Assembly: GCA_015039365.1 (NCBI GenBank)
Contig: WION01000026.1
Location: 1 to 64,000, forward strand
Source of the DNA: Amanita rubescens
Taxonomy: Eukaryota > Basidiomycota > Agaricomycetes > Agaricales > Amanitaceae
Direction of reading: 5' to 3'
Length of the DNA: 64,000 nt
Below, one piece after another: positions 30,536-41,431 of the stretch. The notes beneath the pieces are model-generated. The model had not been told where the DNA came from and made no database searches. It was given only the letters and a program-made list of their open reading frames with translations. The translations under genes were made by a program, and so were the position numbers. How positions within the stretch are numbered: position 1 is the first letter of the stretch; every line of letters starts with the position of its first letter.

Positions 30536-30895
30536 GCACTCTGGCTCGGGCAAACTTTTGCTACAAGCTCCGGAATTTACGCCCGCAAGATGATGCACAA
30601 CATACTTGCTCGGAAGGCTCATGAGTCAGTAATAGGCCTCGCATCGACTGCGGTTGGGACGGTTAGAAAGTTTGGTTTGCCATGTTGAAAGCTGCAAGGG
30701 ATCGAAGTTCCAGCATGGACTCGGGACATGTTCTTAGTGGGTCGCCATTCAGCCAAAGTCTTTCCGATTCGCTGATACCTCCTGTTTCTAGCTGGACGGT
30801 CCGGTGCTGGAAAAAGCTAGTTACGTCTTCAAGCAGCCGAGTATTGCGCGAAAAGTAATTGGGTTGCGTCTATATCCTTCAGGGTGCGTTCGCTG
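30530..30895 (+). pseudogene. RSM23/DAP3 partial copy (copy 2, 5' part)
   Basis: It begins GTGTTTAGCACTC-GGCTCGGG, matching the parent around 58110, and runs through AAGTTTGGTTTGCC, CTGCAAGGGATCG and CTAGCTGGACGGTCCGGTGCTGGAAAAAGC (the P-loop region). It then ends in ATATCCTTCAGGGTGCG. It follows copy 1 head-to-tail, so the locus holds two overlapping 5' parts and one 3' part of the same gene. Confidence 0.8.
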
Positions 30896-31223
30896 ATACC
30901 CCGAAGGGATTTGGCATACGCACATACATTACATCTTCGGTGGCTTCCCAGTCTCAACAAATCCCACGCTGGGGTTACCTGTGCACCCGCCTAGCCCGGA
31001 CATCACTAAGTGTGTGGCTGGAGAGACATTGAATCACTGTTTCAATTTGTAGCGGGACATAGAACGGTGTCTGATGTGGGAACGTATGGACGTATACAAA
31101 GTATATCAAAATCGGCCCACAAATGAGCATCAGAAGTAAGGAATAATACATGTCTGAACAACGGGTTCATGAGAGATCATACACGAAAAAAGACGAGTTA
31201 ACGACCATAGCCCCATCCCCCAA
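30896..31223. other. No gene seen
   Basis: Between the RSM23 remnant and the next gene. No conserved frame or structured repeat was noticed. Confidence 0.4.
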
Positions 31224-32126
31224 TCAGTGCTTCCTTCTGTGATCTGCTTGGTGATGTACAACGTGTTTCCCGCCTGATGTAACACACATCTTGACACAAT
31301 AAACAATGCATTGCATCAGCTTGCACTTGTCGGGGTTTGCATGATCAGGACAGAAATACCACGAGGTTGGGGTTGCATTGTCGGCCTGCACCAAGGATAA
31401 GTATGTTCCAAAGACAACAGGTTAACATTGACGGCGACGCACAGGTTTGTCAAGCTCAACAAAAATATTAGCACGTCCAACTGTAAACTCGACGTCATGA
31501 GATGCTTTACGTCCACGGACCGTCCGGAGGCCAAGTACTTTCTCCAACTTGAGCGCGAAGAGGAGACTACCTAATTCTTCCACAAAAGCTTTGGGAGCGC
31601 TGCCAATGCTGATGGCCGTGGTCAGAGCATCGTGTGTAAAAAACGTGTACTCGAATGGTGCAATTTGATCTGGCGCTGAGAATATGAATGCTTGCGGGAT
31701 GACTTTGCCTACAGTTCCGTTTTCGATAGCATCAGAACTCCACGGTGTCGAAGTGTTGCCGACTGCCACAAGCTTCTCGTCTGCGTCCATATCAAAGTGA
31801 CGATGAAGCAAGGGTGACGCCAAATCTATAATGGTTAGTAAATAATAAACTTTGGATAGTACTATGCTACCTACTTATCGCACATCGCATGGCGCACAAA
31901 AACATCACGGATGGAAGAGCGGATAAGTTCTTCGCCGTTCAGAGAAGTGACCTGTTTGTATGCATCATCAGGGTCTGCAGAGGGGTGTTAATGTTGTCTG
32001 TGATGGAGTTAGAACGATGAGCAACCGTGGCGAACCTATCAATGCATCGAAGATGAGGTGGTTGTACGCGGAAAGCAGACTTTCTGCACCAACGGGTGAC
32101 GACTCGGAGGGCAACAATTCAGGCAT
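31224..32126 (-). CDS. Hypothetical protein of an Agaricomycete-specific family
   Basis: Exon 1 starts at 32126 with MPELLPSESSPVGAESLLSA and ends near 32036 (donor GTTCGC). Exon 2 reads ADPDDAYKQVTSLNGEELIR and SSIRDVFVRHAMCD. The main exon (to 31430) reads DLASPLLHRHFDMDADEKLV, PQAFIFSAPDQIAPFEYTFF and LGLRTVRGRKASHDVEFTVG. A last exon gives PTSWYFCPD, CKLMQCIVYCVKMC and GGKHVVHHQ, stop at 31224. The tail, with its Cys/His residues and HxVHH ending, recurs in mushroom hypothetical proteins I remember, so the gene is probably real. No activity is known and no signal peptide is seen. The junction between exons 2 and 3 does not keep phase by simple GT-AG choice, so one splice site is mis-set or the gene is damaged. 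Confidence 0.55.
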
Positions 32127-32159
32127 GATAGAAATCGCGAGAGATGAACTGAGGAGTTA

Positions 32160-33240
32160 AGCGTTTGAGAGGTCAGATTTTATGCGTTTACTGCCGGCCA
32201 CATGGGTCACGGGGATATCATAGATAAGGCATTTTCAGCTCTGCTGCATCGAAGAATCTGGTTCTCATGCTAGGTCAGGTTTCGATGTGATCCCAACACT
32301 CTCAGAAGCAGAAGATGTTTCCAATGAGCAGGGAGGACATTTGATAGAACAATCGTTTAATTCCCGGGCCCGTGACCGTACTAGGACGTGGTTCATGTTC
32401 GAAGAGGAATTTCTAAGGCGTGCCGTGTACGTACCCGTACGTCAACTGACAGCAGCGGCGATTTTCCAAAAGATCATCTTGATGGAGATGCAGGAAGAGA
32501 GATTTGAGGAATGGGCATCAATTCTGTTGGTTGCACAGCACAAATCAGCATCATGAAAATTGATTCACGGCACACGAAGACAGTACAAAATAGACGGCGG
32601 TAGTGCACATTGGATTCGAGTGACGAAGGAAGGACAGTGGTTGCTTGAAGCGTGTGTTATCGCGCTACGTGGACTGTCAGGCGACCATGGGGAAGTAACT
32701 TGGGGATAGCTTCGTGGTGGGTATAACTTTCGGAAATGAAATTAATGAAAGGTCAAAGGTAAGTGAGTCAATTGAGCTGATAAGATGACTCGCACGATCA
32801 ACACCGCCTGGTAATACCGCGCAACTGGCACCGATCTGGTCACAACACCACTAGCTATATAGCGTGACCCTGGATAACACATCTGTGAATGGCACAATGC
32901 TTATGCATAAATAAGGAATGTATGGAAGCATGTGCCACTTGGTGTGAGATCAGGAGCGCAGACGTCGACCGAGGTTCAATTGCCGTATTGCCAATGCTAC
33001 ACGGTTCATAAATGGAGAGTTGGACGTCATCACCGTTTCAGACGACTCTCGTTGCATCGTTCCGGGTCAAATAACAGTTGTCAGGTTTCGTACGGGCATC
33101 GTGGATGTTTCATAGCCGCGTTTTCGTTCTTGTCCTTGCAGTTTTGTGTGTGATACTCGAAATTAGCGTCTGTATTCTTGCTCATTTATTTTATCGTAAA
33201 ATCCTCCTACTAGTAACAGTATGATATGATAGCAATGCAT
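32160..33240. other. No supported gene
   Basis: A 90-codon plus frame at 32287-32556 (ARDRTRTWFMFEEEFLRRAV) has no known relative. Nothing else stands out. Confidence 0.35.
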
Positions 33241-33243
33241 TTA

Positions 33244-35078
33244 CTATATTACGGACTTCCGTGTGTTCGTTACAACTCGGTCTCTGGGTAGAAACGACGC
33301 TGCGCATAACGCTATCACCGAGCTACAGACAAAGACAAAGTAGACCAGATATCCACCGAGATACCCTTTGTCTATTGAGAGCGAAAAGAGGGAGTTTGAA
33401 ACTGCTGGACCTAGGGCGCGTAATACACCCGCCACCGACTGATATCTCGCGTTATGGTGTTGAAGTTAAGAAGCCAGGAACAACACACCTGACAAAAACC
33501 AACGATTGTGGCAAGCGATTCACTGTTAGCAGACCGAGTAGCTAAAACCCACATCGCAACTAAAAGCGCGGTCAATAGATAACCGGCGTGTACTAGGACG
33601 ACGCACGACAAGCGAATTGAGCCAAAGCAGAGCAGCAGCTCTGAGAACCCAGAGCAAACAACACTAAAATATTGTTAGAGTTCCCATCTCTCTTCGCGAT
33701 CCAGTTCATCACGGGCCACAATACGAATCGGGGGAGCGATGCTGATGCACCGAGTATGCATACATACCTTGACCCCCATTTGTCATGCATGCGGGGAAAG
33801 ATGAATAGCTGGGATATGCCTATGACGATTGCAGAGAAGGATGAATAGGTGCCGATGGCGCGTGGCGAAAAACCGAGACCGCCGTCCTTGATAGGTGTAG
33901 AGAGATACAGCGCTTCAGTCGACCCGTAGAATCTCTCCACTAGAGATATCGCAGCTAGATTGGTAGCAGCAATAATGACGCCAGGTAGTAAGAGAGATGA
34001 AAGTTCGCTCAGTACTTTCGGCCCCCTCTTCCGTAGATACAAATGGTTCGCTTTCTTGGGATTTCTTTTGGAATGGCTTCACCAGAGTTTCTTTCAAGAA
34101 TATAATTCCCAGCAAGCCATGCAACAAATATTAGAACAGAGCAAACGGCACAGGGTAGGAAGTATGGATATGTCTTGAAGAATTCGCTGGAACCAAATAA
34201 TCCGGGAAATTGCTCGACAGGTCGAGAGAGAGAACCACCAATCTTGGACCCAACCTATTGCAAATATATTCACGCGTGCGCGTCGCCGGTGCAAATAAAA
34301 TGGAACTCACGGTACCCGCAAAGTAATATGATATATCATTGTACGCGAATGCCTGTCCGCGCTCATCAAAGTCTAGCCGCAACCCATAATTGAAACGTAC
34401 TCGGGCAATATCCGCTGGATCAACCATCTCCGCCAACATCCCTCTCGTCAATCCATAAGTCCCATCTAAATACAATATTAGCGATTAGCTATCGCGGCAA
34501 TCTCAAGGAAAAAACTTGCTTACTTAACCCGCCAATCAGAGCTTGCCTATCAAGTAATAGTATGAAAACTTGGGCGATGATTTAAGCATCATACGTACCA
34601 AAACAGTAAAGCAAGGAACGTCGTCGATAGCCCAAAGCCGCAGATGCATACCGCCAAGCCTATGATGCTCGCGAGAAAAACAGGTTTGCGGCCTATATAG
34701 TCGGAAAGCCGACAGAAATAAAACGTTGTTGCTGTTTCAGCAACGTATATCGTAGATGTCTGAAGTTGAGTTTTATTTAGAAGCTCCGAATATATACCAT
34801 ACGACGAGACGCACCAGAAAACCGACGTAATATCCCACGTTCTTCTCTCCCTCTGCTATCCCGATATTTCGAATTAGCTATGAGAAATGATCAGATTGGA
34901 AAGGTTCGCACAATGAGAGTTGGAAAACGTACATCAGGATGAAGGGATTTGTGGCGAGCACCGTCAGATATCCCGCAGTTTGTAATGCGAAGACAGTAGT
35001 GAACTGGAACCATGGAAATGGCGCTTGCACCCGAACTCGCTCTGAGTGTAAGAGAGGGAGTTCCTCATCATCAGTCAT
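33244..35078 (-). CDS. MFS transporter
   Basis: The start at 35078 (MTDDEELPLLHSERVRVQAP) is preferred because it gives the usual short acidic N-tail with a dileucine before TM1 (QFTTVFALQTAGYLTVLATN). Later exons read QLIRNIGIAEGEKNVGYYVG, TTFYFCRLSDYIGRKPVFLA (motif A between TM2 and TM3), RGMLAEMVDPAD, RPVEQFPGLFG, FFKTYPYFLPCAVCSVLIFV, LSSLLLPGVIIAATNLAAIS, LGFSPRAIGTYSSFSAIVIG and finally LGPAVSNSLFSLSIDKGYLG with VSNSLFSLSI typical of TM10-11. This pattern fits the fungal ZIFL/Tpo-like group of 12-TM facilitators, probably proton-coupled export at the plasma or vacuolar membrane; the substrate is unknown. About ten exons with short introns are needed. No lesion was noticed, but not every splice was checked. 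Confidence 0.75.
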
Positions 35079-35339
35079 CGTGGTCAAAGAGGCAAGAGAG
35101 AGGAAAGGCGGGGAAACTGATAACGCATTCTTGCCATTCCTAGGCGTTTGAATCAGATTGGGTGGGTGACAGCATTGTGTCAGGTACATGCCGTTAATCA
35201 CCCTATCCTGGAGTCCTATAAAGGGACTGTTACGACCAATTGATTGGATTGATGCCAGAAATGACATCTCTCGCCGGTGCCGACTCAACTCCTTCCATAT
35301 CAGTCTAACACTGACCAACATCCGTCCTGTGATCAACTA

Positions 35340-38300
35340 TAAGTCGATCACTTGAAGTTATACGAGTCGCGCCCAGAGATAAGTACGTGACATTTGTCTT
35401 ATCAGGCCACGCACGGCGTACGTCATGTATGCGGTTTTGCCAACTTCTTTTTCGTGGACGTAATTCCAACCTCCATTGCTCGAGAATTTGAGTGGACAGC
35501 CGTTGTAAGCTAGCTTGAGCAGCAGCAGTGTGACGATGCGGGAGCGAGAGGTAACGAGAGATTTTGAGCCGGACTGGATCTTCCGGTAGTAGCTACTAGT
35601 ACTTACGACGGGAACGAAAAAAGCACTCGTCGCCTGCCGTGGGAACGACCTTGATCTGGCTTCTTTCCCGGGTCCATGACATCCTCGGCGCTATTGCTAA
35701 CACCTGCAGCTTATGGACACCGAAATGCGCAGAGAGAGCGACTCGATATGCTCCCACTATGGCCATATCACGGACTCAGGTTACCGTTCAGTGCTCTTGT
35801 AAAACACAGACGAGCTCCGAGTCGCCTCAACGACTCCGCCTCCCACCTCTGGTTCAGGTCATCGATGCAGCCGTTCTAGTAGCCGCTCGCACTTTGGATG
35901 GATGCAGCAGAGCCGCATGCAGTACCACCGCCACCACCATCATCAAAGTTGAAGTAGTACACGTACGAAGCAAAAGGGCATAAAAGGTTGTGCTTTTGAT
36001 CGCACAATACCCCAGACCTAGTCTCCTCTAGTAAACGCAACCGTGAGCAATTCGATACCCGTTTCAACGGTTTCAAAACTAACTGACATTCAATACGTAT
36101 GCAACATCAAGCCTTTTGCACGCTTTCCTTTCATCTTGTTACGCAGTTCATGTGATCGCTGCTCCGGACCATACGTTACACCAATAAACCCTCCGACTAC
36201 GATTCCCGGCACAAAAAAAAAACGGAAAAGTTAGTGAGACTCTCATCCCAATTTCCATGTATCTCACTTACGTCACAGGATGTTCTGCGGATTTACGATA
36301 ATTGACTCCTCAAGCTGTATCGATTCAAGTTGGAATCATTTAAGGGTCCAAATGCGAAACCTGAACATGTCTTTATGACAAAGATCAATCTCGTCTTAGG
36401 CCCTAAGGAGAATGCAGCCCTTTCGTCGGCAACCAGTTCCGTGGGTTAGTGGTGTTATACACTTCAACAATCCTTTAACTGTCAAACTCCAAATCAGTGC
36501 CATCTCCCACTCGATTACAGCCCATCAATAAACGTCAGGTTGGATTTTCTTTCGCAAGATTCGCGACTCCTGGCGTAGCCCGGGATTCCGAAACCATTCG
36601 TACCGTCACAATCCAACCTTTTTCTTCCAATTGCTCCCGAGTCTAGTCAGAAACTCGACGGTATGTCATCTCTTCGCTTCTTCGTGTCCAATCTAACCAT
36701 TCCCCTACTAACAGTGACCTTCGTACCGCACGTCCATCACTGTTCTTCATCATACCCCATCTCAAGCAGCCGCCTAGTTCAACGGGTGCGGCACCGAAGC
36801 GGAAACGGGGAAGAGACAAGATGGATGTGGACGGCGCAACGAATAACGATACCAAGTCGAGCGAAGAGGAACAACACCAGAGCAAGAAAGTAATGCGATC
36901 CCCCCGACGGCGCCTACTACTGCGAGCCCTTCCAAGAGTTTACCGAACCTTCGTCCAACGTTGGTTCGTCTCTAACAAAGCGTTCACATTCGCACGTCTC
37001 ACCACGCATTGTGATTTGGGTTGAACGACGCCGAGTCAAAGAAGAACTTGAGTGCTGGTCCGAGATGGTCGACAACTTACAAGCGCATCTCAATCATATC
37101 AGCAGGCTGGAAAAGCATGCCCGTAGCAGACGCGCCCAGATTCATCACTATATAGCCATCACCGCTCGCAACTCGGCATTTTCATTTGGCGTTATCCGTC
37201 CCCCCAGTATGGTTCGTTCTCTCCTTTTACTACGTATGATATCTAATCCACTACTTCAGTTATACACACGCGCCGCGCCTGGGCAGTCTAATGGGGGGAC
37301 GAAGTAATGGATGGGTCGAGAAGGAAGGGAGGACTAACGGGGTAATCCTTGGTGTGGTGTTCATCAACGAGGTTCGTGTTCAATACGCGACTGTTTCGAT
37401 ACAGTACTGACATCCTTCAATAGGCTCATGTTCTTTTTCAGTTCTGAATAGCACGAGTCAGAATCACGAAGTCTTTGATGTGTAATAGCCAGCAACGATA
37501 GCTTATAGAAATCTGCATGTCAAATCTGCGTAAAATGGACATCTTTACATCGCCCAACGCCATATACATAAGTGCATCTCCTAGAAAACAGCTCAAGACG
37601 TGTCATGGAAGTTATTATGTTTATTGCGAAACGAGTATATCTGTCCTCCGACTCCCGTTCTTAACTCGTATCCTTCTTCACCTCGTATTCCATCTCGTTC
37701 TCATCATACACCCTGTTGATCCCTTCTGAAGTTTTTCGGGACGTGATTTCGAAACCCACCCAGACCCCGCAACCCTTACCCGTATGATGTTCGTACCAGC
37801 CGAGTTGACATTGTTAGAATAGCAATAGTATCGCGGCATGGTCGGTGTCGTCGACGGAAGGTTGAAGGGGGCTGTTGACGTTACAGCGGGAAGATGATGA
37901 AGTTCAAGTTCAAATGCCAATCTTCCGAGTCTGCGCCAAGTAATACAACACAAAACTGCCGCCTTACAAGGGATCCACGTCTACACGTTGCGCATGCCAA
38001 GGTCCCTCCATCTGACGCTGGACGATGTGGATGGGTGTGGAGAGCAGTCAAACCAACTTGTATGTGTTCGAGAAGGTGTGATTCCGAACGAGTGAGGGAG
38101 AGAAGGGGAGGTGGATGTAAAGGTCTTCAGCTCTTTCATTCCTCCCAACTAGTAGCTGACCAGCCCCACGTCTCCCCAAGCTCACCAGCTCCCTTTTCCA
38201 CCATCTTGCATTCAGCCGGCACCAGAACTGAGGTTCATGGGGATGGGGTTAGAAGGCCAGTGTCGCTTTGTCGAAGAGGTGATAGACAGTAGAGCATCAT

Positions 38301-38460
38301 AACTATCAGACCAACAACGCGTGAATTGATGCGATAACTTTTTATGCGAGATACTTGCGTCTTGTATACATACAATACCCGCTTCACTGCAGCGATCAGT
38401 ATTCGCCATTTTGTCGCGAAGGCATTCGGCTATGACTAGTGTGTATAATAGGATGTTAAT
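35340..38460. other. Gene-poor stretch with a duplicated, decayed block
   Basis: About 36510-36760 repeats motifs of 24745-25000 in the same order. A plus-strand reading at 36821 (MDVDGATNNDTKSSEEEQHQ) and helical sequence near 37020 (RRRVKEELECWSEMVDNLQA) could be exons of a lost gene. At 35640-35983 a 114-codon frame is of doubtful value. Nothing is firmly assignable. Confidence 0.35.
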
Positions 38461-38463
38461 CCC

Positions 38464-38811
38464 TTAAGAAACTCCATAAGGATCCGCAACTGTTGCATAT
38501 TCTACACCTTTCAGTCGATCATCCCATGCCACCATCTTTTCCTTCACTACTTGATCTTCACGGCGCTCCGAGAATGGCGTGAACTTGGTTTTGGTTTCAT
38601 CATTCCTATGTGCCGCCCTAGTAACCAAAACGACGCGTGGTTGCCCTTTGTAAGAGGCGGCAAGTACGCGATGAGGGACTCCTTGAGATTTCAGCCACTG
38701 ATTGGAACAAAATGTTGTGACGTCCATAGTAGGGATCTCGAATTTGTTACGATCGGCGAATGCGAGGACTTGTTCAAAAGTGAGGATATATCCTCCGACA
38801 AGGTAAACCAT
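38464..38811 (-). CDS. Small hypothetical protein
   Basis: Starting at 38811, MVYLVGGYILTFEQVLAFAD continues for 115 codons to ...GVEYATVADPYGVS. No domain is recognised. It starts 133 bp from the Crinkler gene on the other strand, so the two may share a promoter region. An in-frame ATG 35 codons upstream is less likely, because the extension is low in conserved-looking residues. Confidence 0.45.
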   Translation of the reverse strand: MVYLVGGYILTFEQVLAFADRNKFEIPTMDVTTFCSNQWLKSQGVPHRVLAASYKGQPRVVLVTRAAHRNDETKTKFTPFSERREDQVVKEKMVAWDDRLKGVEYATVADPYGVS

Positions 38812-38944
38812 GGTTGAGGGTGCGTTAACGCTCGTTAAGCGCAGCACTGTTGGGACTGGGTAACTGGGTAGGAGTCTCTGGGACTGAGTCTGGATAGGTA
38901 GTAAAGCGAACCGCAAGTGGCTTACATAACATCGTCATGACAAC

Positions 38945-40992
38945 ATGTCTCTCAACATCTCATCTGTATCCCAATCTCCTTACGGAAAGCTCGCCGCCGC
39001 AGTCCTTCTTCCTCTCCTCATCGTCATTGGTGCCGCAATCGTTATCTGGGACAAGTTTGCCATTCGCACCTTCTTCTGCCTCATCGAAGGCAAGCCCGTG
39101 GCGTTCAAAGTACAAATTTCCGCCAACAAGACGATAGAACGCTTGAAGGAGATCATTTTCGAACAATTCATTGGACTACCGCGCCTGGCAATTAATGACA
39201 TTACCCTATTTAAGGTGACTACAACCCAGAGTTTAGCGTAAACACTCACCTTTCTTTGTTTTTGCAGATCGATATAGATCTTAATGCGCGTCGAGATTCT
39301 GTTAGTCAACTCACAATCAACGAGAATGGTATTCGACTGTATCCCTGGATGCGCGTCTCGCAGTTCTGGCCGAAACAGCCCGCCGATGATAGAGTCCACA
39401 TCTTCGTGAAGCTCCCGGCTGGTGAGTAGAGTGACGCTTTCTTGTCCTTGACTCCTGGTTGCTCACCCTTTCGTTTCCTCGCTCCTTAATCTCGTCACTG
39501 TGTCGAATCTTGTGCCTCCCATCGTTCGCTATTTGCATACCTCTTTTCATTCTAATGCTTTCCCCCTCCGCTCTACTCAACGATATGGTTTCTCGGATTT
39601 GATCTCGTCCGCTTGCTTCTTTTAAATGCCACTCGTCTCTCAATTTGCCGTACCCCTTGTCGCACCATGCCGATTGTTGTTTCCGCGATCTCATCAGCCA
39701 AAATCTCGTCTGAGAAACCTAATACCAGCTCTGTCCCATGTATTCCTGGTGAGCAGATTACATTAGATCCAATGTCCTTGATACAGCATCTCATGACTTT
39801 TCAGAATACTGGAGCCCACGGCGCACTACAGTACGCCGCTTGTATGACATATTAAAGGAAGAAAACCTTGTCTATGCACGTCTCTTGCACTAGTAGACAT
39901 CTTCACGCTCGCTGACCAATGTTTTCCGTAGGTTCGAGGAACTCCAGGTACCGGAAAGACCGCTCTTATGAATTTGCTGCATGCTTTTATTCTCGAACAA
40001 GAACCATCGGCTGTTGTAATTACCCAGACGTCGTGGCCACCTGTAGGGTCAGGCCCGTCACTCGATGAACGTCTCCGGCTAGTGGACCCCACATATCCCC
40101 GGGGCGGGCGCAATGACCTCGCTTACCTCCTTTTCGATGAGGCGCAGGAGTCGTATCAGGACTGAATCTCTTTGGAACGATTTCTTCAAGATGGTCTGTG
40201 GCCGTGCGTACATCTGTTACCACATCATCCTGTTTTGCAGCTATGGCAGCCCATCCTCTCGTCCCGTGCGTCACCGTGTTGGCGCGCCCCTAGTCCTCCG
40301 TGATGCAGCCCGTATCTCACTTGTGGCCCCGAGAGGGATCAGGAGTCAGATGGATTGATTGGTATGTTGTTGAACCGTTCCGAATTTGATGAAGTCGTGT
40401 CGCGGTTCGAATGCCCACTAAATCTGCACTCTGACCTCCTGGACCTGATCTTCAGGTGGACAGTTGGGCATGTAGGCGCTATTATTGAATGTTGCACATC
40501 ATATCATCCCAGGTGAGTCTCCCCAGTGAAAGCCATGTTGTACATGTCTCCTAACCCTATTCCCCAGATAGTATCAGAAACTGAACGTGGAGCAGTTCAC
40601 AGTGGAAATGTTTCATGACGCAAACCCAGCTCATGAACTAGTACAGAAACTCTCTCATGGAGCTTTTGGACTGTGGCCTTCCTACCGTTGAGGATCTCTC
40701 GGCTCAGCCAGACGTGGCAGCGTTATTTAGAGACTTGCTCAAAAACGGCACTATCTATAGAAACGAGTATAAAGATGAAGATGAAGCCCTTCGCAAGTGC
40801 CATCGCAATGGGTGGATCCATGCCGACCTGCCTGCACATGGGATACTTACACGTTACGCATTTCCATCTCCGCTCCATGCCATGTGTGTTTCCTGGATGC
40901 TTGAACCTACAAATGACATGTTCAAGATCACATCCCTCTTCAATCTGACCCTGCCAACATCACTCGACAACGCCAAGCGCAAGGATGACTGA
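38945..40992 (+). pseudogene. Crinkler-type protein with P-loop ATPase, broken
   Basis: MSLNISSVSQSPYGK is followed by a hydrophobic segment (LAAAVLLPLLIVIGAAIVIW), then the Crinkler ubiquitin-like header FFCLIEGKPVAFKVQISANK, IERLKEIIFEQF and ITLFKVDIDLNARRD. After a linker with introns comes VRGTPGTGKTALMNLLHAFI (Walker A), LAYLLFDEAQESYQD (Walker B), ILFCSYGSPSSRPV, the conserved LFRWTVGHVGAIIE and a C-terminal block ending near 40992 (RYAFPSPLHAMCVSWMLEPT). This header plus P-loop ATPase plus distal domain layout is that of Crinkler (CR) proteins of fungi and oomycetes, linked to inter-organism conflict. Lesions: an in-frame TGA at 40163, a frame change near 40340 (before RSEFDEVVSR) and one near 40670 (GLPTVEDL out of frame). 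It appears non-functional. Confidence 0.7.
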
Positions 40993-41431
40993 TTGTTGCC
41001 CTGAGCAAGCTTGGATGGACACGTACCTTGGGGTCGACAACCTTAGTTCACCTGGTTCTCGGACGTCTTTTGCTTCATACATTTTTTCTAGCTAGTCGTG
41101 ATTCGTCGAAGATTTAGATACGAGCCTGTAATTCGTAACTGGTACCTGTGATATGTAACATTCAGGACGAATCTGAGCTGTAGGTTCGGCATCTACACGT
41201 TCACTTCTTCGTCTACCGCCGTGTCATCCTTCTCCCTCCGAGTCTTTTCCCCGGAGGAACAAGGCTGGAGCGCTCTTTGTCCTCCTTCCCAAGTTCTTGA
41301 GCGTCCTTTATATGCCTGGACCATTTAGAATTCCCCCTTGGTCATGGGGTTTGTTTTACCTATCCATCGGATTTAGGTACGTTTCTGGGCACATGTGGTG
41401 TTCTCATCCAAATATGGTTCCCTGTGATATT
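40993..41431. other. Spacer, no gene seen
   Basis: Between the Crinkler remnant and the kinase-like gene; probably contains the 3' region of the latter. Confidence 0.35.

Noticed and set aside
36643..36893. Genes on both strands at 36.65-36.9 kb
   Set aside because: The frames overlap each other and a duplicated decayed block, and neither shows a conserved motif.
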